17,598 bases of DNA. Source: Winogradskyella sp. (GTDB lineage Bacteria; Bacteroidota; Bacteroidia; Flavobacteriales; Flavobacteriaceae). Location: contig JASBSE010000161.1 in NCBI GenBank assembly GCA_030149115.1, forward strand, positions 1 to 17,598, written 5' to 3'. Below the pieces are notes generated by a model that saw only the letters and a program-made list of their open reading frames with translations, did no database searches and was not told the DNA's origin. Within the stretch, counting starts at the first letter, position 1. The number at the start of each line of letters is the position of its first letter. Below are positions 6,673 through 13,309 of the stretch, one piece after another. The translations under genes were made by a program, and so were the position numbers.

Positions 6673-7824
6673 ATGTCAAAAGAAAAATTAGGATTAAATA
6701 CCATTTGCACACACGTTGGTGAGGTAAAGGACGAACAGTTTAAAGGAGCTGTATCTCCAATGTATTTGAGCTCGTCTTACGAGTTTTTGGATGTTGATGT
6801 AAAGCGATATCCACGCTATTTTAACACACCAAATCAAGAATACTTAGCAAAGAAAATTGCAGCTTTAGAACATACTGAAGCTGCTCTTATTTTTGGATCA
6901 GGTATGGCAGCCATAAGCCATATGTTTCTGGCGTTTTTGCAGAAAGGTGATCATTTGTTAGTGCAAAATACAATGTATGGTGGAACGGTTAATTTTATAA
7001 AAGAAGAGTTTCCAAAATATGGAATAGAATATACTTTTACTAATGGATACAAGGTCGAAGATTTTGAAGCGGCTATTCAATCTAATACAAAGCTTATTCA
7101 TATTGAAACGCCTTCGAATCCATTATTGACTATTACAGATATTAAGGCAATTGCTAAGCTTGGTAAGGCTAAGAATATTGTAACATCAATTGATAATACG
7201 TTTGCTTCTCCAGTAAATCAAAACCCGATTGATTTGGGTATTGATATGGTAATGCATTCTGCTACAAAATATTTTGGTGGTCATAGCGATATTTGCGCAG
7301 GTGCAGTAGCAAGTTCTCAAGAATATATTGACAGAGTTTGGAATGTTAGTAAAAATCTTGGAGGTAGTCTTAGCGATATGACGGTTTGGATGCTTGAGCG
7401 TAGTATGAAAACTCTAGGCTTACGTGTAAAAGCGCAAACCAAAAATGCTATGAAAATGGCAAAATGGTTAAATAAACATCCAAAGATTGCTAAGGTGTAT
7501 TATCCGGGTTTAAAATCGCACCCAGAGTATAAACTGGCAAAGTCTCAGATGAAAGGATTTGGTGCTATGCTGTCCTTTGAGCTTGAAGAAGGTCTTGATG
7601 CTTATCAATTTCAGAAGTCATTAAAACTCATTAAATCTTCTATGAGTTTAGCAGGTGTAGAAAGTACCGTGATATCTCCACACTTAACTTCGCATGCACT
7701 TTTAACGCAAGAAGAGCGTGATAAGGTCGGGATAAGCGACCGACTAATTAGATTTTCAGTTGGTATTGAAGATGTAAAGGATTTACAACGCGATATAGAT
7801 AAGGCTATAGCTGTGCTAAAGTAG
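6673..7824 (+). CDS. PLP-dependent trans-sulfuration family enzyme (cystathionine gamma-synthase/lyase type)
   Basis: This 383-residue fold-type I PLP enzyme belongs to the Cys/Met metabolism family. The Schiff-base lysine is K199 in MHSATKYFGGHSD. D174 in SIDNTFASP should contact the pyridine nitrogen, and Y102 in MYGG should stack on the cofactor. SGMAA (76-80) is the phosphate-binding loop. The residue after MYG is Gly rather than the Cys found in classical methionine gamma-lyases, which argues for a cystathionine synthase/lyase-like activity, though members of this family are often promiscuous. The usual Y-x-R-x-x-NPT motif appears here as YPRYFNTPN, apparently with one extra residue. The 3' end overlaps the convergent DUF2490 gene by 20 bp. 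The family is certain; the exact reaction is not. Confidence 0.88.
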   Translation: MSKEKLGLNTICTHVGEVKDEQFKGAVSPMYLSSSYEFLDVDVKRYPRYFNTPNQEYLAKKIAALEHTEAALIFGSGMAAISHMFLAFLQKGDHLLVQNTMYGGTVNFIKEEFPKYGIEYTFTNGYKVEDFEAAIQSNTKLIHIETPSNPLLTITDIKAIAKLGKAKNIVTSIDNTFASPVNQNPIDLGIDMVMHSATKYFGGHSDICAGAVASSQEYIDRVWNVSKNLGGSLSDMTVWMLERSMKTLGLRVKAQTKNAMKMAKWLNKHPKIAKVYYPGLKSHPEYKLAKSQMKGFGAMLSFELEEGLDAYQFQKSLKLIKSSMSLAGVESTVISPHLTSHALLTQEERDKVGISDRLIRFSVGIEDVKDLQRDIDKAIAVLK

Positions 7825-8509
7825 TCTTTTGTTTACGGTTATCGGTTTTAAAACTAATACCAACTTGTATTCTGTTAAGATTGTTTTTACGAATATGTTG
7901 TTTCAAGTAGCCTATTTGTAATTGTGAGTGGCTAGTAACGTTAAAACCAAAACCACTATAAAATCTATTTTCATGAAATACCTGATCTTGAAAGTTCACA
8001 AAAGGTTCTTCTGAAACATTAAGAAAAATGGTATTACTTAGATTATATTTCAAGCTCAAACGATATCTAAATCTGTTTTGAAGTTCATTTCTATCTGAGA
8101 AGTCTAAAAACCGTTGCTCAAATCTTGCTCTGTGCTGTATGTTTAATTTAGATTTTGTTTGGTTATATGTGTACTGTTCATAAATACGATGCTCGTGTAC
8201 GTTGGGTTGATGATCAAATTCAAAAACAGTATCTATATCTAAATAAGCATAGGCTAATCCTAAGGTTTGATTATTTTTTATGTGATAGTTTCCACGTAAA
8301 GAAATATAGGCTAGGTTGTAATTTGAAGACGCTTCATAAAATCGTAATTCAGCCCATGGACTTAGGCTAAAATGCTCATTTAATCTATGATTGCTACCAT
8401 AGGTGTACCATGAACCTAAATGATTTTCTGATGGATTTTGGGCTTTGAGGTTGGTTGTAATTAAAGTTAAAAATACAATCGTTAGTAGAATTCTCATTTG
8501 ACTTTTCAT
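7805..8509 (-). CDS. DUF2490 outer-membrane-type protein
   Basis: This 234-residue protein has an N-terminal signal peptide (RILLTIVFLTLITTNLKAQ) with a likely cut before or after the A-Q typical of flavobacteria. The rest alternates polar and aromatic residues in short strands such as LGSWYTYGS, FSLSPWAELRFYE, LGLAYAYLD, RYRLSLKYNLS and QLQIGYLKQHI, as expected for a small outer-membrane beta-barrel. This pattern fits the DUF2490 family, whose function is unknown. Two in-frame ATGs are possible (8509 and 8497). The second sits directly before the signal peptide, and I keep the first only as the longer option. It is downstream of pckA on the same strand, but a terminator lies between them. 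Its last 20 bp overlap the convergent PLP enzyme gene. Confidence 0.82.
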   Translation of the reverse strand: MKSQMRILLTIVFLTLITTNLKAQNPSENHLGSWYTYGSNHRLNEHFSLSPWAELRFYEASSNYNLAYISLRGNYHIKNNQTLGLAYAYLDIDTVFEFDHQPNVHEHRIYEQYTYNQTKSKLNIQHRARFEQRFLDFSDRNELQNRFRYRLSLKYNLSNTIFLNVSEEPFVNFQDQVFHENRFYSGFGFNVTSHSQLQIGYLKQHIRKNNLNRIQVGISFKTDNRKQKTTLAQL

Positions 8510-8547
8510 CTTTATTTTTTGAGAATTAGAGTTCAGTTACGGTAATG

Positions 8548-8575
8548 AAAAAGAGGAGCTCCATGAGAGCTCCTC
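8548..8575 (-). terminator. Intrinsic terminator after pckA
   Basis: On the minus strand a 9-bp GC-rich stem, GAGGAGCTC with GAGCTCCTC, encloses a 5-nt loop and is followed by five T residues. It lies 15 bp past the pckA stop and before the DUF2490 gene, so those two genes are probably separate units. Confidence 0.85.
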
Positions 8576-8590
8576 CTTGTCATGGAATTA

Positions 8591-10228
8591 TTAAACATGG
8601 TCTGTTAAGTGATGGTGCTCATCAATTAATGGACCTCCTTCTATAATTTGTTCAGAAGCTTCGCTTGCAAATTTTTCAAAGTTCAAGTGGAAAGAGTGCG
8701 CTAATTGAATAGCTTTACTGATGTAAGCTCCTTTTTGTAGCCAAGTATTCATTGGGTCTAACATTTCTGATGGAACGTTAGGAATGTATTTTGGCATGTA
8801 CAATCCAAAAATTGGATGTTGTTCATAGTCAACGTTTTCTAGTTCACCATTAAGAATGGCAGTAATCATCGCTCTTGTATATTTTAGTTTAATACGAGAA
8901 CCAACTCCGTAAGGTCCGCCACTCCAACCTGTGTTTAGTAACCAAACATTAACACCAGCTTCTTGCATTTTGCTACTTAGCATTTCTGCATACTTAGTTG
9001 GGTGTAATGGCATAAATGGCTCTCCAAAACAAGCAGAGAATGAAGGCACAGGTTCTGTAATACCAGCTTCTGTACCAGCTACTTTTGCAGTATATCCGGA
9101 AATAAAGTGGTATGCAGCCTGACCAGGAGTTAACTTAGAAACAGGAGGTAATACACCAAAAGCATCACAGGTTAAGAAAAATATGTTCTTAGGATTGTCT
9201 GCATAAGAAGGTTGCTGAATATTATCTATATGGTAAATAGGGTAACTTACACGAGTATTTTGTGTAATACTACTATCCATATAGTCTATTTCACCATTAT
9301 CTTTAAAGATTACATTTTCTAAAATAGCACCAGGCTTAATAGCTCTGTAAATGTCTGGTTCTTTTTCTTCTGTTAGATCAATTACTTTAGCGTAGCAACC
9401 ACCTTCAAAATTGAAGATTCTGTTTTCAGCAGTCCAGCCATGCTCATCATCACCAATTAATTTTCTGTTTGGGTCAGCAGATAAAGTTGTTTTACCTGTA
9501 CCAGATAAACCAAAGAATATAGCAGTTTCTCCATCTTCGCCAACATTAGCAGAGCAGTGCATTGGTAATACGTTTTTGTCAACAGGAAGTATCATGTTTA
9601 AAGCAGAGAAAATCCCTTTTTTAATTTCGCCTGTGTATGCAGAACCACCAACTAAAGCTATTTTTTTTGTGAAGTTTAAAATTGAAAAATTACCTTGTCT
9701 TAAACCGTATTTTTTTGGTTCTGGGCACTCGTAACCAGGTGCGCATAAAACTAACCACTCTTCATTAAAATTTTCAAGTTCTTCTGCTGTTGGTCTTAAA
9801 AACATATTGAAAACAAACATATTAGACCAAGGATATTCTGTTACAGTTCTAACTCCCATTTTGTATTCTGGGTCAGCACCTACAAAACCATCACGTACAT
9901 AAATTTCTTTACCACTTAGGTATTTTTCTATTTCACCTTGTAAATAGTCAAAATTCTCTGGTGATATGGCTTTATTTGTTTTTCCCCACCAAACTCTATC
10001 TTTAGTATAATCGTCTTTTACTAAGAATCTATCTTGAGGTGAACGTCCGGTGAATTTTCCAGTATTAATGGCTAAGGTACCATTAGCAGTTTCTTTTCCC
10101 ATTCCTTTTTCAAGAGTAATGGCTTGTAATTCTTCTGGTGAAAGATTCCAATGGGCTTTGGTGTCTTTCAGTCCATACTTTGTCAGGTCTTTAGTTTTCA
10201 TAATCGGATCTTTTAATAGTGTTTCCAT
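8591..10228 (-). CDS. pckA: Phosphoenolpyruvate carboxykinase (ATP)
   Basis: This cytoplasmic enzyme converts oxaloacetate and ATP to phosphoenolpyruvate, CO2 and ADP, the entry step of gluconeogenesis. The 545-residue protein has the expected ATP-type motifs: GRSPQDRF (61-68, containing the substrate-contact arginine R62), the P-loop GLSGTGKTT (240-248), LIGDDEHGW (257-265) with metal-binding aspartates, and TQNTRVSYP (322-330). The segment VGGSAYTGEIKKGIFSALN (193-211) is also diagnostic. The first ATG (10228) gives nine extra residues; an ATG at 10201 (MKTKDLTKYG) is an equally plausible start. The gene starts 12 bp after the SLC13 permease stop, which suggests co-transcription, and it ends at a clear terminator. 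Confidence 0.97.
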   Translation of the reverse strand: METLLKDPIMKTKDLTKYGLKDTKAHWNLSPEELQAITLEKGMGKETANGTLAINTGKFTGRSPQDRFLVKDDYTKDRVWWGKTNKAISPENFDYLQGEIEKYLSGKEIYVRDGFVGADPEYKMGVRTVTEYPWSNMFVFNMFLRPTAEELENFNEEWLVLCAPGYECPEPKKYGLRQGNFSILNFTKKIALVGGSAYTGEIKKGIFSALNMILPVDKNVLPMHCSANVGEDGETAIFFGLSGTGKTTLSADPNRKLIGDDEHGWTAENRIFNFEGGCYAKVIDLTEEKEPDIYRAIKPGAILENVIFKDNGEIDYMDSSITQNTRVSYPIYHIDNIQQPSYADNPKNIFFLTCDAFGVLPPVSKLTPGQAAYHFISGYTAKVAGTEAGITEPVPSFSACFGEPFMPLHPTKYAEMLSSKMQEAGVNVWLLNTGWSGGPYGVGSRIKLKYTRAMITAILNGELENVDYEQHPIFGLYMPKYIPNVPSEMLDPMNTWLQKGAYISKAIQLAHSFHLNFEKFASEASEQIIEGGPLIDEHHHLTDHV

Positions 10229-10240
10229 GAGTTAAAAATT

Positions 10241-12079
10241 TTAAAATGGCCAAATCATTGGCACTAGTAATAATGTTGTTATTAAGAAGAGTAGAAGCAA
10301 TGGAGCACCTACTTTTAGGTAATCAATAAATTTGTATCCACCAGCTGTCATTACCATAGCATTAGTGGTTGTGCCTACAGGAGTTAAAAATGCGGTTGAT
10401 GCACTTATAGCTACTGCAATCATAAAAGGTGCAGCAGATAGGTTTAAGGTGTTAGCGGCTATTATTACAATCGGAGCCATTAATACTGCAGTTGCAGAAT
10501 TATTAATTACTTGACTAAATGTTGTAGTAAGTAAAAAGACACCACCTAATAGAACTATTGGATGCATATCGCCTAGGGCGTTTACTAAGCCATCAGCAAT
10601 AAGTTTAGCAGTTCCCGTTTTCTGAAGCGCTAATCCCATAGGAATCATAGCAGCAATCATAACCACGCTTATCCAACTTATACCTTTATAGGCTTTTGGT
10701 ATAGGTACACATCCTGTTAATAAAATTATACCAGCAGAGATAAGTGCAGCGATTGCACCAGGAACAATTTTAAACACCAATAAACCAATCATAAGTAACA
10801 GAGAGAAGAGTGCTATATATGATTTATGCGTAATGTTTGTTACGGTTTTTGCCATACCTTCTGGGCTACCTATTATCACCAAATTTTCGTGATAGGTTTT
10901 CAGTTGTTCTATATCGTTCCAAATACCTCTAATTAAGAAAGCATCACCAGCTTTAACGACAATCTCTCTATCTGTAAAAGGTTTATTGTTTCTAGAAGCA
11001 GCCATAAGCTGTACACCGAAGCGTCTAAAGTATCTGCCAATTCTTAGTTTTCTACCTACTAATGTAGAATTTGGAGTTACTATAATCTCGGTCATACCAA
11101 CCTCTTGATTAATTAGGTTATTTCTAAGCTCATCTGCAATAGGCTCTAGTGGCAATAGTCCCAATCTAAATTTTATCATTAAAGCATTAATAGCTTCTGT
11201 TGTTCCTTTTACTGTTATGATATCGTGATATTTAAACTCTGTTGCATTTGAAGGAAACTCTATAAAAGGTTCGTTTCCTTTTAAAACATTAGGGTGACGA
11301 CGTTTAATTCTTAGTACTGAAACATGATAGTTGTCTTCAAAATTCCATTCTCCGATATGTGTACCGAGTAAGGGAGATACAGAACGTACTCTTAGTCTGT
11401 AATAATCACCTTCAACTTTATAAGCTTCAATCCATTTGTGAAGTGTTGTACTAATGTCTACAGGTTTGTTGTTAGTTTTGTTATTGGGAAGTAATTTGTA
11501 TCCAATAAATCTAAAGTAGAGTAGTGCAATTAATAAAAGCGGAAGACCAATTAATCCAAATTCAAAGAAAGAAAAACCCTCTATGCCACTTTCTATCATT
11601 GTATTGTTAACAATAATATTTGGTGGTGTTCCTGTTAATGTAAGTAACCCACCAGTATTAGAACCAAATGCAACAGGCATTAGTAGTTTAGAAGGAAGTG
11701 TTCCAATATTCCAAGCAGAAGAAATTGTAACAGGCATCAAAGTTGCTACAGTACCTGTATTGCTTACAACTCCAGAGAGTAAACCAGAGCCTAGAGTTGT
11801 AATGAGTAAAAGTTTTGTAATGCTTTTACCGGCCATCTTAATAAATTTCTGACCAGCTAAGGCTGTCCAACCAGTTTGTGATAAACCTTCACCAATAATA
11901 AATAATGCCGCAATCATTATTACCGTAGGATTGCTAAAGCCACTTAGCGTTTCTTGTAAATCTAAAATCCCAAAAAGAAATAAACTTAACATAGAAATTA
12001 GTGCAATAATATCTGGTGTAAACTTCCCCCAAATGAAGAGGAGAATTGTAACAGTTAGGATGGTTAGCATTAGGCTCAT
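10241..12079 (-). CDS. SLC13 family permease with two RCK_C (TrkA_C) domains
   Basis: This 612-residue inner-membrane transporter belongs to the divalent-anion/Na+ symporter superfamily. The N-terminal membrane part carries the SNT motif (106-108, VVSNTGTVA) and a GTPPNIIVNN loop (150-159). The C-terminal membrane part has the repeated counterparts INNSATAVLMAPI (525-537) and TPVGTTTNAMV (566-576). Between them, at about 222-305 and 325-405, lie two soluble regions rich in short strands that resemble RCK_C domains, known in other proteins to bind regulatory ligands. Members move sulfate, dicarboxylates or citrate, and the substrate cannot be fixed here. Being 12 bp upstream of pckA favours a C4-dicarboxylate or citrate, since oxaloacetate is the PEPCK substrate, but that is inference. 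Confidence 0.88.
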   Translation of the reverse strand: MSLMLTILTVTILLFIWGKFTPDIIALISMLSLFLFGILDLQETLSGFSNPTVIMIAALFIIGEGLSQTGWTALAGQKFIKMAGKSITKLLLITTLGSGLLSGVVSNTGTVATLMPVTISSAWNIGTLPSKLLMPVAFGSNTGGLLTLTGTPPNIIVNNTMIESGIEGFSFFEFGLIGLPLLLIALLYFRFIGYKLLPNNKTNNKPVDISTTLHKWIEAYKVEGDYYRLRVRSVSPLLGTHIGEWNFEDNYHVSVLRIKRRHPNVLKGNEPFIEFPSNATEFKYHDIITVKGTTEAINALMIKFRLGLLPLEPIADELRNNLINQEVGMTEIIVTPNSTLVGRKLRIGRYFRRFGVQLMAASRNNKPFTDREIVVKAGDAFLIRGIWNDIEQLKTYHENLVIIGSPEGMAKTVTNITHKSYIALFSLLLMIGLLVFKIVPGAIAALISAGIILLTGCVPIPKAYKGISWISVVMIAAMIPMGLALQKTGTAKLIADGLVNALGDMHPIVLLGGVFLLTTTFSQVINNSATAVLMAPIVIIAANTLNLSAAPFMIAVAISASTAFLTPVGTTTNAMVMTAGGYKFIDYLKVGAPLLLLFLITTLLLVPMIWPF

Positions 12080-12104
12080 AGTGAGATGTACTTTAATCTT
12101 AGGG

Positions 12105-12112
12105 TAAAGTTA
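12105..12112 (-). promoter_or_regulatory. Candidate -7 element (TAACTTTA) for the SLC13-pckA unit
   Basis: Read on the minus strand, TAACTTTA differs from TAnnTTTG only in the last base. It lies 25 bp before the permease start. No -33 TTG sits at 19 bp, so if it is used it is probably weak or needs an activator. Confidence 0.35.
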
Positions 12113-12134
12113 AAGTCAATGAAGCCCAATAATT

Positions 12135-12148
12135 ATGACTAATGTCAT
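12135..12148. promoter_or_regulatory. Palindrome ATGAC-N4-GTCAT, candidate operator
   Basis: This is a perfect 5-bp inverted repeat with a 4-bp spacer. If the box at 12105-12112 sets transcription of the permease, the palindrome centre falls about 41 bp upstream of the predicted start site. That is where class II activators of the CRP/FNR type bind. This is a weak, position-based inference. Confidence 0.3.
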
Positions 12149-12341
12149 GCTTTTTATGATTTACGAATTATTCAATTTTTTGTAAATTTTATGATGGCAA
12201 TTCAAAGAAAGTTTAAACGAAACCGTTTGCGAAATAAAAAGGAGATGAAATTCTACATCCTTTTTAATATTTTTGACATCCGAGAAAGATGAAAACCATA
12301 TAAAATATCCACTATTTATTCTTAATCATACGTCAGAATGA

Positions 12342-12349
12342 TATTTTTG
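12342..12349 (+). promoter_or_regulatory. -7 element TATTTTTG upstream of bshB1
   Basis: This is an exact TAnnTTTG match 38 bp before the bshB1 ATG, predicting a leader of about 33 nt. No -33 TTG is found at the expected spacing. Confidence 0.45.
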
Positions 12350-12387
12350 GATATACGATATGAGTATTAAAACAAGAGAAATTAAAT

Positions 12388-13110
12388 ATGAAATTAGATA
12401 TTTTAGCCATAGGTGCGCATCCAGATGATGTGGAATTAGGTTGTGGTGCTACAATTGCAAAAGAGGTAGCAAATGGTAAAAAAGTAGGAATTATTGATTT
12501 AACAAGAGGCGAACTAGGAACTAGAGGGACTGCAGATACAAGAGATGAAGAGGCTTTTAATGCTGCAAAGATTCTTAGTGTAGGTATGCGTACAAATATG
12601 GAGTTTGCTGATGGCTTTTTTGTTAATAATAAAGAACATCAATTAGAGCTTATAAAAGAAATACGGAAGTATAGACCAGAAATTGTTTTATGTAATGCCA
12701 TAGATGATAGACATATAGATCATGCTAAAGGAAGTAAGTTGGTTAGCGATGCTTGTTTTTTGAGTGGATTACGAAAAATTGATACTAAACATAATGATGG
12801 TGATGACTGGCAAGAGCCCTGGAGACCTAAGGCGGTTTATCATTACATACAGTGGAAAGATTTAGAGCCAGATATTGTTGTAGACGTTACAGGCTTTATG
12901 GATAAAAAGATGGAAGCTGTTTTAGCTTATAAAACTCAATTTTTTGATCCGGAAAGTAAAGAGCCAGAAACACCAATTTCTAGTAAAAACTTTACAGATA
13001 GTATTATTTATAGAGCCAGAAATGCCGGGAGATTAATTGGTACGGAATATGGTGAAGGATATACCGTAGAACGCTATCCTGCAGTAGATTCTTTATTTGA
13101 TTTAAAATAA
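12388..13110 (+). CDS. bshB1: Bacillithiol biosynthesis deacetylase BshB1
   Basis: This 240-residue zinc hydrolase of the PIG-L/LmbE family removes the acetyl group from GlcNAc-malate, the second step of bacillithiol synthesis, in the cytoplasm. The zinc-binding motif is HPDD at 11-14 (GAHPDDVELGCG), with H11 and D14 as ligands and D13 as probable general base. The third ligand is H112 in RHIDHAKGS. TRGELGTRGT (39-48) is the conserved loop of BshB1-type enzymes and separates it from generic LmbE proteins. Bacillithiol replaces glutathione in many Bacteroidota, so this suggests the cell uses that thiol. The other bsh genes are not in the window. The gene is monocistronic as far as I can see and is followed by tRNA-His. 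Confidence 0.93.
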   Translation: MKLDILAIGAHPDDVELGCGATIAKEVANGKKVGIIDLTRGELGTRGTADTRDEEAFNAAKILSVGMRTNMEFADGFFVNNKEHQLELIKEIRKYRPEIVLCNAIDDRHIDHAKGSKLVSDACFLSGLRKIDTKHNDGDDWQEPWRPKAVYHYIQWKDLEPDIVVDVTGFMDKKMEAVLAYKTQFFDPESKEPETPISSKNFTDSIIYRARNAGRLIGTEYGEGYTVERYPAVDSLFDLK

Positions 13111-13124
13111 GTTGAGAAAACCTT

Positions 13125-13154
13125 TTGTAGAAATAAGTAAATAATTTACATTTG
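13125..13154 (+). promoter_or_regulatory. Complete -33/-7 promoter of tRNA-His
   Basis: TTG (13125-13127), a 19-bp spacer, then TACATTTG (13147-13154) fit the Bacteroidota housekeeping promoter. The mature tRNA begins 17 bp after the -7 box. Confidence 0.8.
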
Positions 13155-13171
13155 CAATCCTAATCAAAAAT

Positions 13172-13246
13172 GGTGGTTGTAGCTCAGTTGGTTAGAGCGC
13201 TGGTTTGTGGTACCAGATGTCGTGGGTTCGAGTCCCATCTTCCACC
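13172..13246 (+). tRNA. tRNA-His (anticodon GTG)
   Basis: The gene folds into a cloverleaf: D arm AGCTCAGTTGGTTAGAGC, anticodon stem CTGGT/ACCAG with loop TTGTGGT, and T arm GTGGG-TTCGAGT-CCCAT. The anticodon is GTG. An encoded extra G at -1 opposite C73 is the histidine identity element. CCA is not encoded: CAA follows C73. Acceptor positions 5-68 and 6-67 are U opposite U on both rows, whereas the remaining pairs are Watson-Crick. Confidence 0.95.
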
Positions 13247-13255
13247 CAAAAAGAT

Positions 13256-13285
13256 AAAGCCTTTCAGAAATGAAAGGCTTTTTTT
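13256..13285 (+). terminator. Intrinsic terminator after tRNA-His
   Basis: An 11-bp stem, AAAGCCTTTCA with TGAAAGGCTTT, closes a GAAA tetraloop and runs into a T-tract. It lies 9 bp after the tRNA. The following gene is on the opposite strand and ends at 13310, so this is the boundary between convergent units. Confidence 0.9.
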
Positions 13286-13309
13286 GTACTATCTATTTTA
13301 AAGCGGTAG

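Larger units (their letters stand above)
12080..12387. other. 308-bp divergent intergenic region between the SLC13 permease and bshB1
   Basis: It holds, left to right: the weak minus-strand -7 box (12105-12112); a palindrome ATGAC-TAAT-GTCAT (12135-12148); a short inverted repeat AAACG-AAAC-CGTTT (12215-12228); an imperfect hairpin at 12236-12265, in which AAAAAG and GATG pair with CATC and CTTTTT around a GA bulge; and a plus-strand -7 box (12342-12349). A 33-codon plus-strand frame (12191-12292, starting MMAIQRKFKR) crosses the middle. It is strongly basic at its start, but I have no evidence that it is a gene. Confidence 0.5.

Noticed and set aside
9411..9734. 107-codon plus-strand frame opposite pckA
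   Set aside because: It is antisense to the most conserved part of pckA (P-loop region) and its composition reflects that gene's codons.
11583..11852. 89-codon plus-strand frame opposite the SLC13 permease
   Set aside because: It is antisense to conserved transporter motifs, with no promoter or recognisable domain.
12236..12265. Hairpin resembling an intrinsic terminator between SLC13 and bshB1
   Set aside because: The T residues are part of the stem, no further T-tract follows, and both flanking genes are transcribed away from it.
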